Assembly (NCBI RefSeq): GCF_006783905.1 | Contig: NZ_VFPE01000005.1 | Location: 215,292-279,291, forward strand | Direction: 5' to 3' | Source of the DNA: Microbacterium kyungheense | Lineage (GTDB): Bacteria > Actinomycetota > Actinomycetes > Actinomycetales > Microbacteriaceae | Length of the DNA: 64,000 bases | Shown here: in pieces, positions 52,646-59,865 of the stretch | Numbering within the stretch: position 1 is the first letter of the stretch | How the letters are laid out: each line of letters starts with the position of its first letter | Notes under the pieces: generated by a model | Databases searched by the model: none | Told to the model about the DNA's origin: nothing | Seen by the model: the letters and a program-made list of their open reading frames with translations, nothing else | Program-made: the position numbers and the translations under genes

Positions 52646-54523
52646 GTGACCACCCCCACCCGCGCCGTCGCCGACGGCCCGCTGCGCGAACGCTCCGACG
52701 ACGAGCTCGTGGTCGCCACGCGCGACGGCGACGACGCCGCATACGCGGTGCTGTGGGAGCGTCACGTCGCGAGCGGGCGGAGCGCGGCACGGGCGGTCAG
52801 CCCGAACGTCGATCCCGACGACATCGTCTCGGAGGCGTTCACCTCGATCCTCTCTGCGATCCGCAAGGGCGGAGGGCCGCAGGAGGGTTTCCGCCCGTAC
52901 CTGTTCGCGACCATCCGCAACGTCGCGGCGTCGTGGGGGCGACGCACGCAGGAGACGCCGCTGGACGACCTCGACGAGCGCGCGGCGGACTCCGCTGCCG
53001 AGTTCGCCGAGCTGGTCGCCGACCGCTCGGTGCTGGCTCAGGCGTTCCGCGAGCTTCCTGCCCGCTGGCGCGAGCTGCTCTGGTACGTCGAGGTCGAGGG
53101 CATGAAGCCGCGCGAGATCGCGCCCCTGCTCGGCATGAGCGCCAACGCCGTCTCAGCCCTCGCCTACCGCGCCCGCGAGGGCTTCAAGCAGGCGTGGCTG
53201 CAGGCCCACATCAGCGACCCGGCCCGTCCGGCAGAGTGCCGCTGGGTGTGCGAGCTGCTCGTGGCCAGCGAGAAGAAGCCCGTCAAGCGCGGCGATCGCC
53301 GCCGCCTGGACGCACACCTGCAGGAGTGCCAGGCGTGCCGCATCGTCGCGGCCGACCTCGAGCACGTGTCGCAGAAGCTCCGTGTGGTGCTGCTGCCTCT
53401 CGTCCTGGGCGGGGCTGGGGCCCTTGCCTACACCTCCGATGCCGCCCCGGCCGCGGCATCGGTGGTCGCCGGATCGCCCACCGGGGGTGGCGGGGCATCC
53501 GGCTCCGGGGGACAGGCGCCGGGGGGCGCCTCCGGCGGGGGTGCCGGCGCGGGGGGCGCCGGCACCGCTGCCGTCCCGGTCGCGGCGGCGATCGGGATCG
53601 GCGTCGGCGTGCTCGCGGTAGCGGCCGCGGCGGCCGTCGCCATCGCGCTCGCCCCGTCGTGGAGCGCCCCGGCCGAGCAGCCGGCTGCTGCCGGCTCCCC
53701 GACGACGGAGCAGGAGACCGCCGACGCGGTCGAGACCGCGCCCGACGATGCGGTGGCCGAGCCGGCCGACGCACCGCCTGCGGATGCGGTCGACACGCCG
53801 GCGATCGAGCCGCCGGCGACGCCGCGGACCGTCGCGCCGGAGTTGCCCGTCGAGGCGGCACCCGCGCCCGCCCCCGCGCCGATCACGCCGGCACCGACGC
53901 CCGCTCCCACCCCGACTCCTACGCCCACCCCGACCCCGGATCCCGAGCCCGTCGTCACCGAGACCGCCCGCCTCGATGCCTCGGCCGATCTGTCGTCGCC
54001 GGTGCCCGCGCCCATCACCGGCACCGGGGTGGCCGGCGCGAGTGTCGTGCTGTGCGACGAGTCGGGCGCGGTCCTCGCGCGCACGACGGCGGATGCCGAC
54101 GGCCGCTTCTCCGCCGTGATCCCCGGCGATCTGCTCCACCAGGGCATGACGGTGCGCGCGGTGCAGACGGCCCCGGGCCTGGAGGAGTCCGCACCCAGCG
54201 CGCCCGTCGGCCCGTTCACCCTTCCGGTGCCGACCGTCACGTCGTCGGACGGCACACTGGATGCGCGCCTCGAGGACCTCGACTTCGACTTCCGCGCCGA
54301 CGACCTGACGTTGCTCCTCAGCGGGCAGCGCGGCCAGACCGTGGCCGTAGCGGTGGACGGCGTCTGGACCGGCAACCTCCACACGCTCACGGGCGGCCCG
54401 CTGCGCCGCGTCGTGTACGACGTGTCGGCCGGCGATCACGTCATCGGCATCCGCTACGTCGATCCCGTCACCGGCCGCGAGGGCCGCATCGCGTACGTCA
54501 CCCTGCACGTGTCCGCGCGCTGA
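52646..54523 (+). CDS. ECF sigma factor fused to zinc finger, membrane segment and extracellular domain
   Basis: A 625-aa multi-part protein. Residues 15-190 form sigma-2 and sigma-4 ('VATRDGDDAAYAVLWERHVA', 'DDIVSEAFTSILSAIRKGGG', 'EVEGMKPREIAPLLGMSANA'). 'HLQECQACRIVAADL' at about 222 is a ZAS-like zinc finger as in anti-sigma factors. After 'VVLLPLVLGGAGALAY' and a Gly/Ser-rich run, a second hydrophobic helix ('AAIGIGVGVLAVAAAAAVAI') is followed by a Pro/Thr/Glu linker ('PTPAPTPTPTPTPTPDPEP') and Ig-like domains. It matches the ECF53 style of actinobacterial sigma factors with a built-in sensor. GTG 52646 follows GAGGAG. A self-inhibited sigma factor freed by signalling or proteolysis is inferred. 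Confidence 0.85.
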   Translation: MTTPTRAVADGPLRERSDDELVVATRDGDDAAYAVLWERHVASGRSAARAVSPNVDPDDIVSEAFTSILSAIRKGGGPQEGFRPYLFATIRNVAASWGRRTQETPLDDLDERAADSAAEFAELVADRSVLAQAFRELPARWRELLWYVEVEGMKPREIAPLLGMSANAVSALAYRAREGFKQAWLQAHISDPARPAECRWVCELLVASEKKPVKRGDRRRLDAHLQECQACRIVAADLEHVSQKLRVVLLPLVLGGAGALAYTSDAAPAAASVVAGSPTGGGGASGSGGQAPGGASGGGAGAGGAGTAAVPVAAAIGIGVGVLAVAAAAAVAIALAPSWSAPAEQPAAAGSPTTEQETADAVETAPDDAVAEPADAPPADAVDTPAIEPPATPRTVAPELPVEAAPAPAPAPITPAPTPAPTPTPTPTPTPDPEPVVTETARLDASADLSSPVPAPITGTGVAGASVVLCDESGAVLARTTADADGRFSAVIPGDLLHQGMTVRAVQTAPGLEESAPSAPVGPFTLPVPTVTSSDGTLDARLEDLDFDFRADDLTLLLSGQRGQTVAVAVDGVWTGNLHTLTGGPLRRVVYDVSAGDHVIGIRYVDPVTGREGRIAYVTLHVSAR

Positions 54524-54553
54524 CCCTGGCTCGCCGGGCCCGCGGCGTTGTCG

Positions 54554-54635
54554 TCCTCAGTTGAGGACTTACCCTCACCGTGAAGCTTCCTCAATTGAGG
54601 ACCTACCATCGCCATGAAGCTTCCTCAATTGAGGA
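54554..54635. repeat. 34-bp tandem repeats with TCCTCAATTGAGGA palindrome
   Basis: The 14-bp palindrome occurs at 54554 (one mismatch, central G), 54588 and 54622, each exactly 34 bp apart; the 20 bp between them is conserved in the first two units (ends with TGAAGCT). The array follows the ECF fusion gene, so it may be a terminator-like or protein-binding array. Confidence 0.75.
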
Positions 54636-54696
54636 CTGTTGCCCAGATGCGGACCCCACGCGGCCTCCAGCTCCTCATCTCGGCTCCCCTCCTCAC

Positions 54697-54773
54697 ACGA
54701 GGACGCGAGCACGCCGGCTACCGGCATCCACCCACCTCAAACGAGGACGCGAGCACGCCGGCCACCGGCATCC
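54697..54773. repeat. 33-bp direct repeat pair, 44 bp apart
   Basis: Two copies starting ACGAGGACGCGAGCACGCCGG, one mismatch, at 54697-54729 and 54741-54773. They share GAGGACGCGAG with the 37722-37751 repeat. They end at the stop side of the leftward DHFR-like gene. The 258-bp gap 54524-54781 contains only these two repeat families. Confidence 0.7.
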
Positions 54774-54781
54774 GTTCCCGC

Positions 54782-55405
54782 TCAGCTGCCCATCGTGCCG
54801 GTCTGCACCGGACCGGCCGCGGGGCCGTAGCGCAGCTGCACGACACCGAGCGGACCCGACGTCGCGGGCTCGAGCAGCGTCACGTTCGCCGGCGCAGCGC
54901 CGTCGGGGAAGACCTTCTTGCCCTGGCCGAGCACGACCGGGTACACCCACAGCGTGAGCACGTCGAACAGCTGCTCGCGCAGCAGCGTCTGCGCGAAGTC
55001 GATGCTGCCGATCACGTGGATGCTGGCATGACGCTCGCGCAGCGCGCGCACCTCGGCGGCGAGATCCGGTCCGAGCTGCGACGACCCCTGCCACTCCAGC
55101 GCCGGCGTCCCGCGCGACGCGACGTACTTGGGAACGGCGTCGAACTTGCGCCCGATGCCGCCCTCGGGGCCGTCGGTGTGGTGCGGCCAGTACCCCGCGA
55201 AGATGTCGTAGGTGCGCCGGCCCAGCAGCAGCGCGTCGAGCTCGTCGATCCCCTGCCCGATCGCCTCGCCGATCTCTTCGTCGGGGAAGGGCGCCTGCCA
55301 GCCGCCGAACGGGAACCCGTCCGATGGGTCCTCCTCGGGGCCGCCGGGCGCCTGTGCGACGCCGTCGAGCGTGGTGAACAGATCGATGTAGATGCGGCCC
55401 GTCAT
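54782..55405 (-). CDS. Dihydrofolate reductase family protein (RibD C-terminal domain type)
   Basis: A 207-aa protein of the RibD_C/DHFR-like family: 'RIYIDLFTTLDGVAQAPGG' opens the fold; 'LLGRRTYDIFAGYWP', 'YVASRGTPALEWQGSSQLG', 'HVIGSIDFAQTLLREQLFD' and 'VYPVVLGQGKKVFPDG' are family motifs around the NADPH site. These stand-alone proteins have unknown substrates, although the domain reduces deaminated pyrimidines in riboflavin synthesis. The ATG follows GGAGG. It is 24 bp downstream of the HxlR gene on the same strand and may be in its operon. Confidence 0.85.
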   Translation of the reverse strand: MTGRIYIDLFTTLDGVAQAPGGPEEDPSDGFPFGGWQAPFPDEEIGEAIGQGIDELDALLLGRRTYDIFAGYWPHHTDGPEGGIGRKFDAVPKYVASRGTPALEWQGSSQLGPDLAAEVRALRERHASIHVIGSIDFAQTLLREQLFDVLTLWVYPVVLGQGKKVFPDGAAPANVTLLEPATSGPLGVVQLRYGPAAGPVQTGTMGS

Positions 55406-55429
55406 GGCCGCCTCCCTTCCACATGGGGG

Positions 55430-56143
55430 CTATGCGACGAGCACGACCCCCGGTTCGATGCGGAACGTCTGAGCGAACCGCTCCAGAAGCGTCGCGTCAC
55501 CCGCGACGACCGTCAGCACATCCTGGTCGATCGCCTCGGCAGGGGTGAGCTCGCCCGAGATGACGCGACGGATGCCGGGACCCGCGGCGAACACCACGTC
55601 GGGGTCGCCGGCGGTCGAGGCCTGGGTTCCGAGCCGCGGGTCCACCGGCCGCCCTGCGGGCTGCACCTGGGCGACGCGCAGGCCCTCAGCCGACACCTGC
55701 ACACGCAGCACGATGTCGCCGACGTGCAGCTCGTAGTCGGCCGGAGGGACGGCGGTGGCGGCATCCACCCGGAAAGCCGTGCGCAGCGCGATCGTCAGCG
55801 AGTCGACCGTGACCACGTCGTCGGGCTGCGGGTCTCCCATCTGCGCGAACCCCCACCGGCCGAGCGCCAGCACGATCGGCTCCAGCTCGCGCCCGTACGG
55901 GGTCAGCTCGTACACGAGGCCGCAGTGCAGCAGCGGCACGCGGCGCACGACACCGCTCTCTTGCAGCTCTTTCAGCCGCGTCGAGAGGATGTTGGTGGGG
56001 ATCTTGGGCAGTCCCTGCTTGAGGTCGGTGTAACGGCGAGGGCCGACGAGCAGATCGCGGACGATGAGCAGCGCCCACCGCTCCCCGATCAGCTCGACGG
56101 CGGTCGTGACCCCGCAGTACTGCCCGTAGCTGCGGGACGCCAC
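55430..56143 (-). CDS. HxlR family transcriptional regulator with C-terminal SCP2-like domain
   Basis: A 237-aa regulator. Residues 1-100 are the HxlR winged helix ('CGVTTAVELIGERWALLIVR', 'DLLVGPRRYTDLKQGLPKIP', 'ILSTRLKELQESGVV'), with Cys10 as the possible redox sensor. The rest looks like the SCP2/alkyl-sulfatase-like fold ('TPAEAIDQDVLTVVAGDATL') found in a subset of HxlR proteins. The GTG start follows the VOC stop with no gap (TAA then GTG), so the two genes are cotranscribed. Confidence 0.88.
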   Translation of the reverse strand: MASRSYGQYCGVTTAVELIGERWALLIVRDLLVGPRRYTDLKQGLPKIPTNILSTRLKELQESGVVRRVPLLHCGLVYELTPYGRELEPIVLALGRWGFAQMGDPQPDDVVTVDSLTIALRTAFRVDAATAVPPADYELHVGDIVLRVQVSAEGLRVAQVQPAGRPVDPRLGTQASTAGDPDVVFAAGPGIRRVISGELTPAEAIDQDVLTVVAGDATLLERFAQTFRIEPGVVLVA

Positions 56144-56581
56144 TTACGCCTTCGCCTGCTCCGCCAGGTAGGCGTCGGGACCCTGGTCGACGGCCGCCGG
56201 CTCCATGAAGAAGAACTCGACGCCGTTGCCGTCGGGGTCGTCGAGGTCGCGGCTGTACATGAAGCCGTAGTCCTTGGGCTCGGTGGGCTCGCTGCCGCCG
56301 GCGGCCACGCCCGCGGCGATGATCTCGTCGACGGCGGCGCGCGATTCTCGGCTGAGCGCGATGAGCACCTGCGCGTGAGTGCGCGGATCGACGGTCTTCT
56401 TGTCGGTGAACGTCGCGAAGTACTCGTTCGTCACCGCCATGAAGTACACATTGTCGTCCCACACGATGCACGCGGCGTTGTCGTCGGTGAACGTCGGATT
56501 GAGGCTGGCGCCGAGGGCCGTGTAGAAGGCCTTGGAGCGCTCGAGGTCGCTCGTCGGGATGTTGACGAAGATGTGCGTCAT
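56144..56581 (-). CDS. VOC (glyoxalase/bleomycin resistance-like) family protein
   Basis: A 145-aa VOC protein: 'THIFVNIPTSDLERSKAFYT' and 'DDNVYFMAVTNEYFATFTDK', then 'YGFMYSRDLDDPDGNGVEFF' (metal-ligand Glu). It belongs to the DUF-type extradiol-like group rather than true glyoxalase I. AAGGAG lies nine bases before the ATG. It heads the leftward operon with HxlR and perhaps the DHFR-like gene, from the promoter at 56685-56714. Function unknown; relatives act in toxin or electrophile defence. Confidence 0.85.
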   Translation of the reverse strand: MTHIFVNIPTSDLERSKAFYTALGASLNPTFTDDNAACIVWDDNVYFMAVTNEYFATFTDKKTVDPRTHAQVLIALSRESRAAVDEIIAAGVAAGGSEPTEPKDYGFMYSRDLDDPDGNGVEFFFMEPAAVDQGPDAYLAEQAKA

Positions 56582-56620
56582 TGCCGTGCTCCTTGTGTGC
56601 GATGCCGGGGTCCCCCGGCG

Positions 56621-56686
56621 GGTTGGTGAGCTTGTCGCCCGGTTGGTGAGCTTGTCGAACCATGGTTGGTGAGCTTGTCGAACCAT
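56621..56686. repeat. 23-bp direct repeats in the VOC leader
   Basis: GGTTGGTGAGCTTGTCGAAC and relatives occur three times, at 56621, 56641 and 56664. The last two are identical over 23 bp. They lie in the predicted 5' untranslated region of the VOC-HxlR transcript. Confidence 0.75.
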
Positions 56687-56714
56687 GGTTGCAAAAAACA
56701 AGCTTGCTTGTCAA
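56685..56714 (-). promoter_or_regulatory. Promoter of the VOC-HxlR operon
   Basis: On the minus strand TTGACA (56709-56714), 18 bp, then AACCAT (56685-56690). An inverted CTTGC/GCAAG pair surrounds the -35, a possible HxlR site. Confidence 0.5.
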
Positions 56715-56785
56715 TAGCAAGTAGCGTCGCCCGTCTCCCCCGTGAGGCGGATGCCGCGGCCTCGCGGGATCCGTACCGTGGAGTC

Positions 56786-58063
56786 ATGTCCGTCCCGCCA
56801 CCCGCGACCCCGCCCGGGCGCACGCCGCCCACCCCGCGCGAGCTTCGGGGAGACCTCTGGCTCGCCGCCGCGCTGTTCGTCACGGCGGTGCTCAGCACCG
56901 CCCTCGGATCGGTCGCCGGCGTTTACGGCGACGACGCCGCACACGGCACGCAGTGGGCGCTGCTGTACTCGGCGGGCCTCACCGCGCCCCTGGCCGTCCG
57001 GCGCCGGTACCCCGAGATCGTCGTGGTGGCCGTCGCGGTCGTCTTCTTCGTGGGAGTGACCTTCCGCATCCCCGACCTGTACGTCGCGAACGTCTCGATG
57101 TTCATCGCGATGTACACGGTCGGCGCGTGGGTCGACGACCGACGCCGCGCGATGTGGGTGCGCGCGGCGGTCATCGTGGGCATGTTCATCTGGCTGATCG
57201 TCACGATGTTCGAGGCGGCGATCGATCCTTCCGACGACGCCCTGTCGAAGGCAGGGCTGTTCTCCCCGTTCGCGGCGATGCTGCTCATCCAGCTGCTGAT
57301 CAACGCGGCGTTCTTCGGCGGCGCGTACTACATGGGCGATCGCGCGTACGCCGCGGCGATGGAACGCGGCGCCCTCGAGCAGCGCACGCACGAACTCGAA
57401 CGCGAGCGCGAGGTGACCGCGGCGCAGGCGGTGGCCCTCGACCGCGTGCGCATCGCGCGCGAGTTGCACGACGTCGTCGCCCACCACGTCTCGGCGATGG
57501 GCGTGCAGGCGGGCGCTGCCCGCGCGGTGCTCGAGCAGGATCCGGATGCCGCCCGCTCGGCGCTCCTCGGCGTCGAGGTGTCCGCGCGCTCGGCGCTGGG
57601 TGAGCTGCGGCAGCTGCTCGAGACGCTGCGCACGCCCGCCGGCGACCCGGACGGCGCGTCCACGCTGCACCTTTCCGCCCTGCCCGACCTCGTCGCGCAC
57701 GCCAACGGCAACGGACTTCGCACGACGCTGACGGTCGTCGGCGACCCGGTGCCGCTCCCCGACCTCGTGCAGGTGAACGTGTACCGCATCGCCCAGGAGG
57801 CGCTCACGAACGCCCGCCGTCACGGCGGACCGGATGCCGCCGCCGATGTGCGCCTGCGCTACAGCGACGACGCGGTCGAGCTCGAAGTGGTCAACACCGG
57901 CCGGGCGGTGACCGCGCCCATGCGGCCCGGACTGGGCCTGGTCGGCATGCGCGAACGCGCCGCGGCATCGGGGGGCGAGCTCGAGACCGGGCAGCGGTCG
58001 CGCGGCGGGTTCCTCGTGCGGCTGCGCGTGCCCCTCGACACGCACGTCGGGGCTGTCGCGTGA
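56786..58063 (+). CDS. Sensor histidine kinase (NarL/DesK type)
   Basis: A 425-aa kinase. Four to five membrane segments lie in residues 20-190 ('LAAALFVTAVLSTALGSVAG', 'VVAVAVVFFVGVTFRI'). The H-box is 'RVRIARELHDVVAHHVSAMG' (HisKA_3, His in ELHD), and ATPase motifs are 'IAQEALTNARRHGG' and 'GLGLVGMRERAAASGG'. No large extracellular sensor exists, so it probably senses the membrane. ATG 56786 follows TACCGT by six bases; the longer frame upstream runs into the repeat and promoter of the divergent operon. The GTGA overlap couples it to the response regulator. Confidence 0.92.
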   Translation: MSVPPPATPPGRTPPTPRELRGDLWLAAALFVTAVLSTALGSVAGVYGDDAAHGTQWALLYSAGLTAPLAVRRRYPEIVVVAVAVVFFVGVTFRIPDLYVANVSMFIAMYTVGAWVDDRRRAMWVRAAVIVGMFIWLIVTMFEAAIDPSDDALSKAGLFSPFAAMLLIQLLINAAFFGGAYYMGDRAYAAAMERGALEQRTHELEREREVTAAQAVALDRVRIARELHDVVAHHVSAMGVQAGAARAVLEQDPDAARSALLGVEVSARSALGELRQLLETLRTPAGDPDGASTLHLSALPDLVAHANGNGLRTTLTVVGDPVPLPDLVQVNVYRIAQEALTNARRHGGPDAAADVRLRYSDDAVELEVVNTGRAVTAPMRPGLGLVGMRERAAASGGELETGQRSRGGFLVRLRVPLDTHVGAVA

Positions 58064-58887
58064 GCGCGCCGATCCGCGTCCTGCTGGTGGACGATCACGC
58101 CGTGATGCGCGCGGGCTTCCGGATGATCCTCGAATCCGCGGGTGATGTCGCCGTGGTCGGCGAGGCCTCGAACGGGGTCGAGGCGGTGGTGGCGGCATCC
58201 ACTCTCCGCCCCGATGTGATCTGCATGGACGTGCAGATGCCCGACATGGACGGCCTCGAGGCCACGCGGCGGATCGTCGCAGATGCCGGTGTCGACGCGG
58301 CGGTCGTCGTCGTCACGACGTTCGATCGCGACGACTACCTCTTCGACGCTCTCGCCGCGGGGGCCAGCGGGTTCCTGCTCAAGAACGCCGGACCCGAGGA
58401 GCTCATCTCGGCCGTGCGCGTCGCCGCCGCCGGCGACGCGCTGCTCGCGCCCGAGGTGACACGCCGCGTGATCGCGCGCTTCGCCGCAGTGCCCGCCCAT
58501 CGGCAGGCTGAGGGACCGCGAGCTCCGGCGCAGGGGCCAGGGGCTTCGGGGCAGGTGCCGGGGGCACCGGCGCAGGCGCCGGGGGCTCCGGGGCAGGGGC
58601 CGGGGGCTTCGGCGCACGTATCGCATGGACAGGCTCAGGGGCCGGGGGCTCCGGCGCCACGGCCGGTCGCTGAGCCCGTCGAAGCGCGCGCTGCGCTCGA
58701 GCTCACCGACCGCGAGGCCGAGGTGCTGCGCCTGGTGTCGCAGGCGATGAGCAACGCCGAGATCGCCCAGCGCCTGTACATCGGCGAGGCGACCGTCAAG
58801 ACGCATGTCTCGAACGTGCTCCAGAAGCTCGGCGCCCGCGACCGCGTCGCCGCCGTGGTCTACGCGCACCGCCACGGCCTGGCCTGA
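58060..58887 (+). CDS. NarL/LuxR-family response regulator with repetitive linker
   Basis: A 275-aa regulator. The receiver domain (4-125) has Asp57 in 'PDVICMDVQMPDMDGLEA' as the phospho-acceptor and the conserved Lys in 'GFLLKNAGPEEL'. The LuxR helix-turn-helix is at about 210-270 ('LTDREAEVLRLVSQAMSNAE', 'GEATVKTHVSNVLQKLGARD'). Between them is a 60-residue insert of Ala-Gln-Gly-Pro heptads (AQGPGAS, GQVPGAP, AQAPGAP, GQGPGAS), making it about 55 residues longer than usual. It overlaps the kinase gene by four bases. Confidence 0.92.
   Translation: MSAPIRVLLVDDHAVMRAGFRMILESAGDVAVVGEASNGVEAVVAASTLRPDVICMDVQMPDMDGLEATRRIVADAGVDAAVVVVTTFDRDDYLFDALAAGASGFLLKNAGPEELISAVRVAAAGDALLAPEVTRRVIARFAAVPAHRQAEGPRAPAQGPGASGQVPGAPAQAPGAPGQGPGASAHVSHGQAQGPGAPAPRPVAEPVEARAALELTDREAEVLRLVSQAMSNAEIAQRLYIGEATVKTHVSNVLQKLGARDRVAAVVYAHRHGLA
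58530..58660. repeat. 21-bp tandem repeats inside the response regulator
   Basis: DNA repeats of about 21 bp encode four to five (A/G)Qx PGA(P/S) heptads. It ends near GCTGAGCCCGTCGAAG, a dispersed motif related to the VOC-leader repeat. Confidence 0.65.
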
Positions 58888-58914
58888 CCCCGGTCGCGCC
58901 GCACCCCCGTACGG

Positions 58915-58984
58915 ATCATGTGCTCTCGCCGAGAACCCACGTTGTGCGCGCCTGGATCATGTGCGTTCGGCGAGAGCACATGAT
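58915..58984. repeat. Long inverted repeat with perfect 18-bp arms
   Basis: ATCATGTGCTCTCGCCGA (58915-58932) and TCGGCGAGAGCACATGAT (58967-58984) pair around 34 nt. GGATCATGTGC also occurs directly at 58913 and 58954. It follows the response regulator stop by 27 bp. Confidence 0.75.
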
Positions 58985-59003
58985 GCGGAGGGGATGAAAC
59001 GAC

Positions 59004-59049
59004 GGATGCCTCGGCCCGAGTCCGCGGGGACTCCAGGGCCGAGGCATCC
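59004..59049. terminator. Bidirectional hairpin terminator
   Basis: GGATGCCTCGGCCC (59004-59017) and GGGCCGAGGCATCC (59036-59049) pair perfectly, with inner GAGTCC/GGACTC. It lies between convergent response regulator and FMN reductase genes. Confidence 0.8.
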
Positions 59050-59091
59050 ATCGGCTGGAACGAGGCCGGCGCGCAGCCGGCCACGAGGGGG

Positions 59092-59661
59092 TCAGGCCGC
59101 GACGGCGACCGGGGCGTAACGCTCGATGAGGGCGCCGAACGCCTCGAGGTAGGCCGTGAGGAACTCGGCGGTCTGCTCGTTGGTGACCTCGCCGGTCTCG
59201 GTGAACAGGCCGGGCGTCGTCTGCACGTAACCCTCGGGCTGACCGAGCGTCGGGGCGTTGTAGTGGCTGAGGATCGCCTTGAGGTGCTGCTGCGCGGCCG
59301 CGGTCGCGATCCCGCCGCCCGACGTGCCGATGACGGCCGTCGGCTTTCCGTCGAACGACCCCTGGCCCCACGGACGGGCGGCCCAGTCGAGCGCGTTCTT
59401 GAGGACGCCGGGGATGGAGCGGCTGTACTCCGGAGTCACGATGATGACGCCGTCGACGTCCTCGATCGCCTTCTTGAAGTCGCGGGCGACCTGCGGGTAG
59501 TCGGCGTCGTGGTCGGGCGAGTAGAAGGGCAGGTCCTCGATGGGGATCTCCACGAGCGCGGTGCCTTCGGGGGCGAGACGCTCCAGCGCCTTGGCGAGGC
59601 GGCGGTTGATCGAGGTCGACGAGATGCTGCCGACGATGTAGCCGATTTTCCGGTCGGTCAT
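59092..59661 (-). CDS. NADPH-dependent FMN reductase (quinone/chromate reductase-like)
   Basis: A 189-aa flavodoxin-fold enzyme: 'IGYIVGSISSTSINRRLAKA' binds FMN phosphate, 'VIIVTPEYSRSIPGVLKNAL' and 'AVIGTSGGGIATAAAQQHLK' are the other family loops. Such enzymes make reduced flavin or detoxify quinones. The ATG is at 59661 with AAGGAG upstream. The frame continues further upstream without a ribosome site. Confidence 0.9.
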   Translation of the reverse strand: MTDRKIGYIVGSISSTSINRRLAKALERLAPEGTALVEIPIEDLPFYSPDHDADYPQVARDFKKAIEDVDGVIIVTPEYSRSIPGVLKNALDWAARPWGQGSFDGKPTAVIGTSGGGIATAAAQQHLKAILSHYNAPTLGQPEGYVQTTPGLFTETGEVTNEQTAEFLTAYLEAFGALIERYAPVAVAA

Positions 59662-59865
59662 GTGTCCTGCTCCTTCACAACAAAAAAGGCGTCCGCGGCG
59701 GATCCACCGTGGACGTTCCACATCCATGCAAGCACATGAACCTTGGATCTATTCCGTCGTATGCAATCCCCCGCACGGCGGACGGTGCAGGATCCCCCGC
59801 AGGGGGGAGGACGTGGACCTCGCGCTTGCCTAGCCTCGGTTGAGGAGGCAACGAAAGGGGATCAG

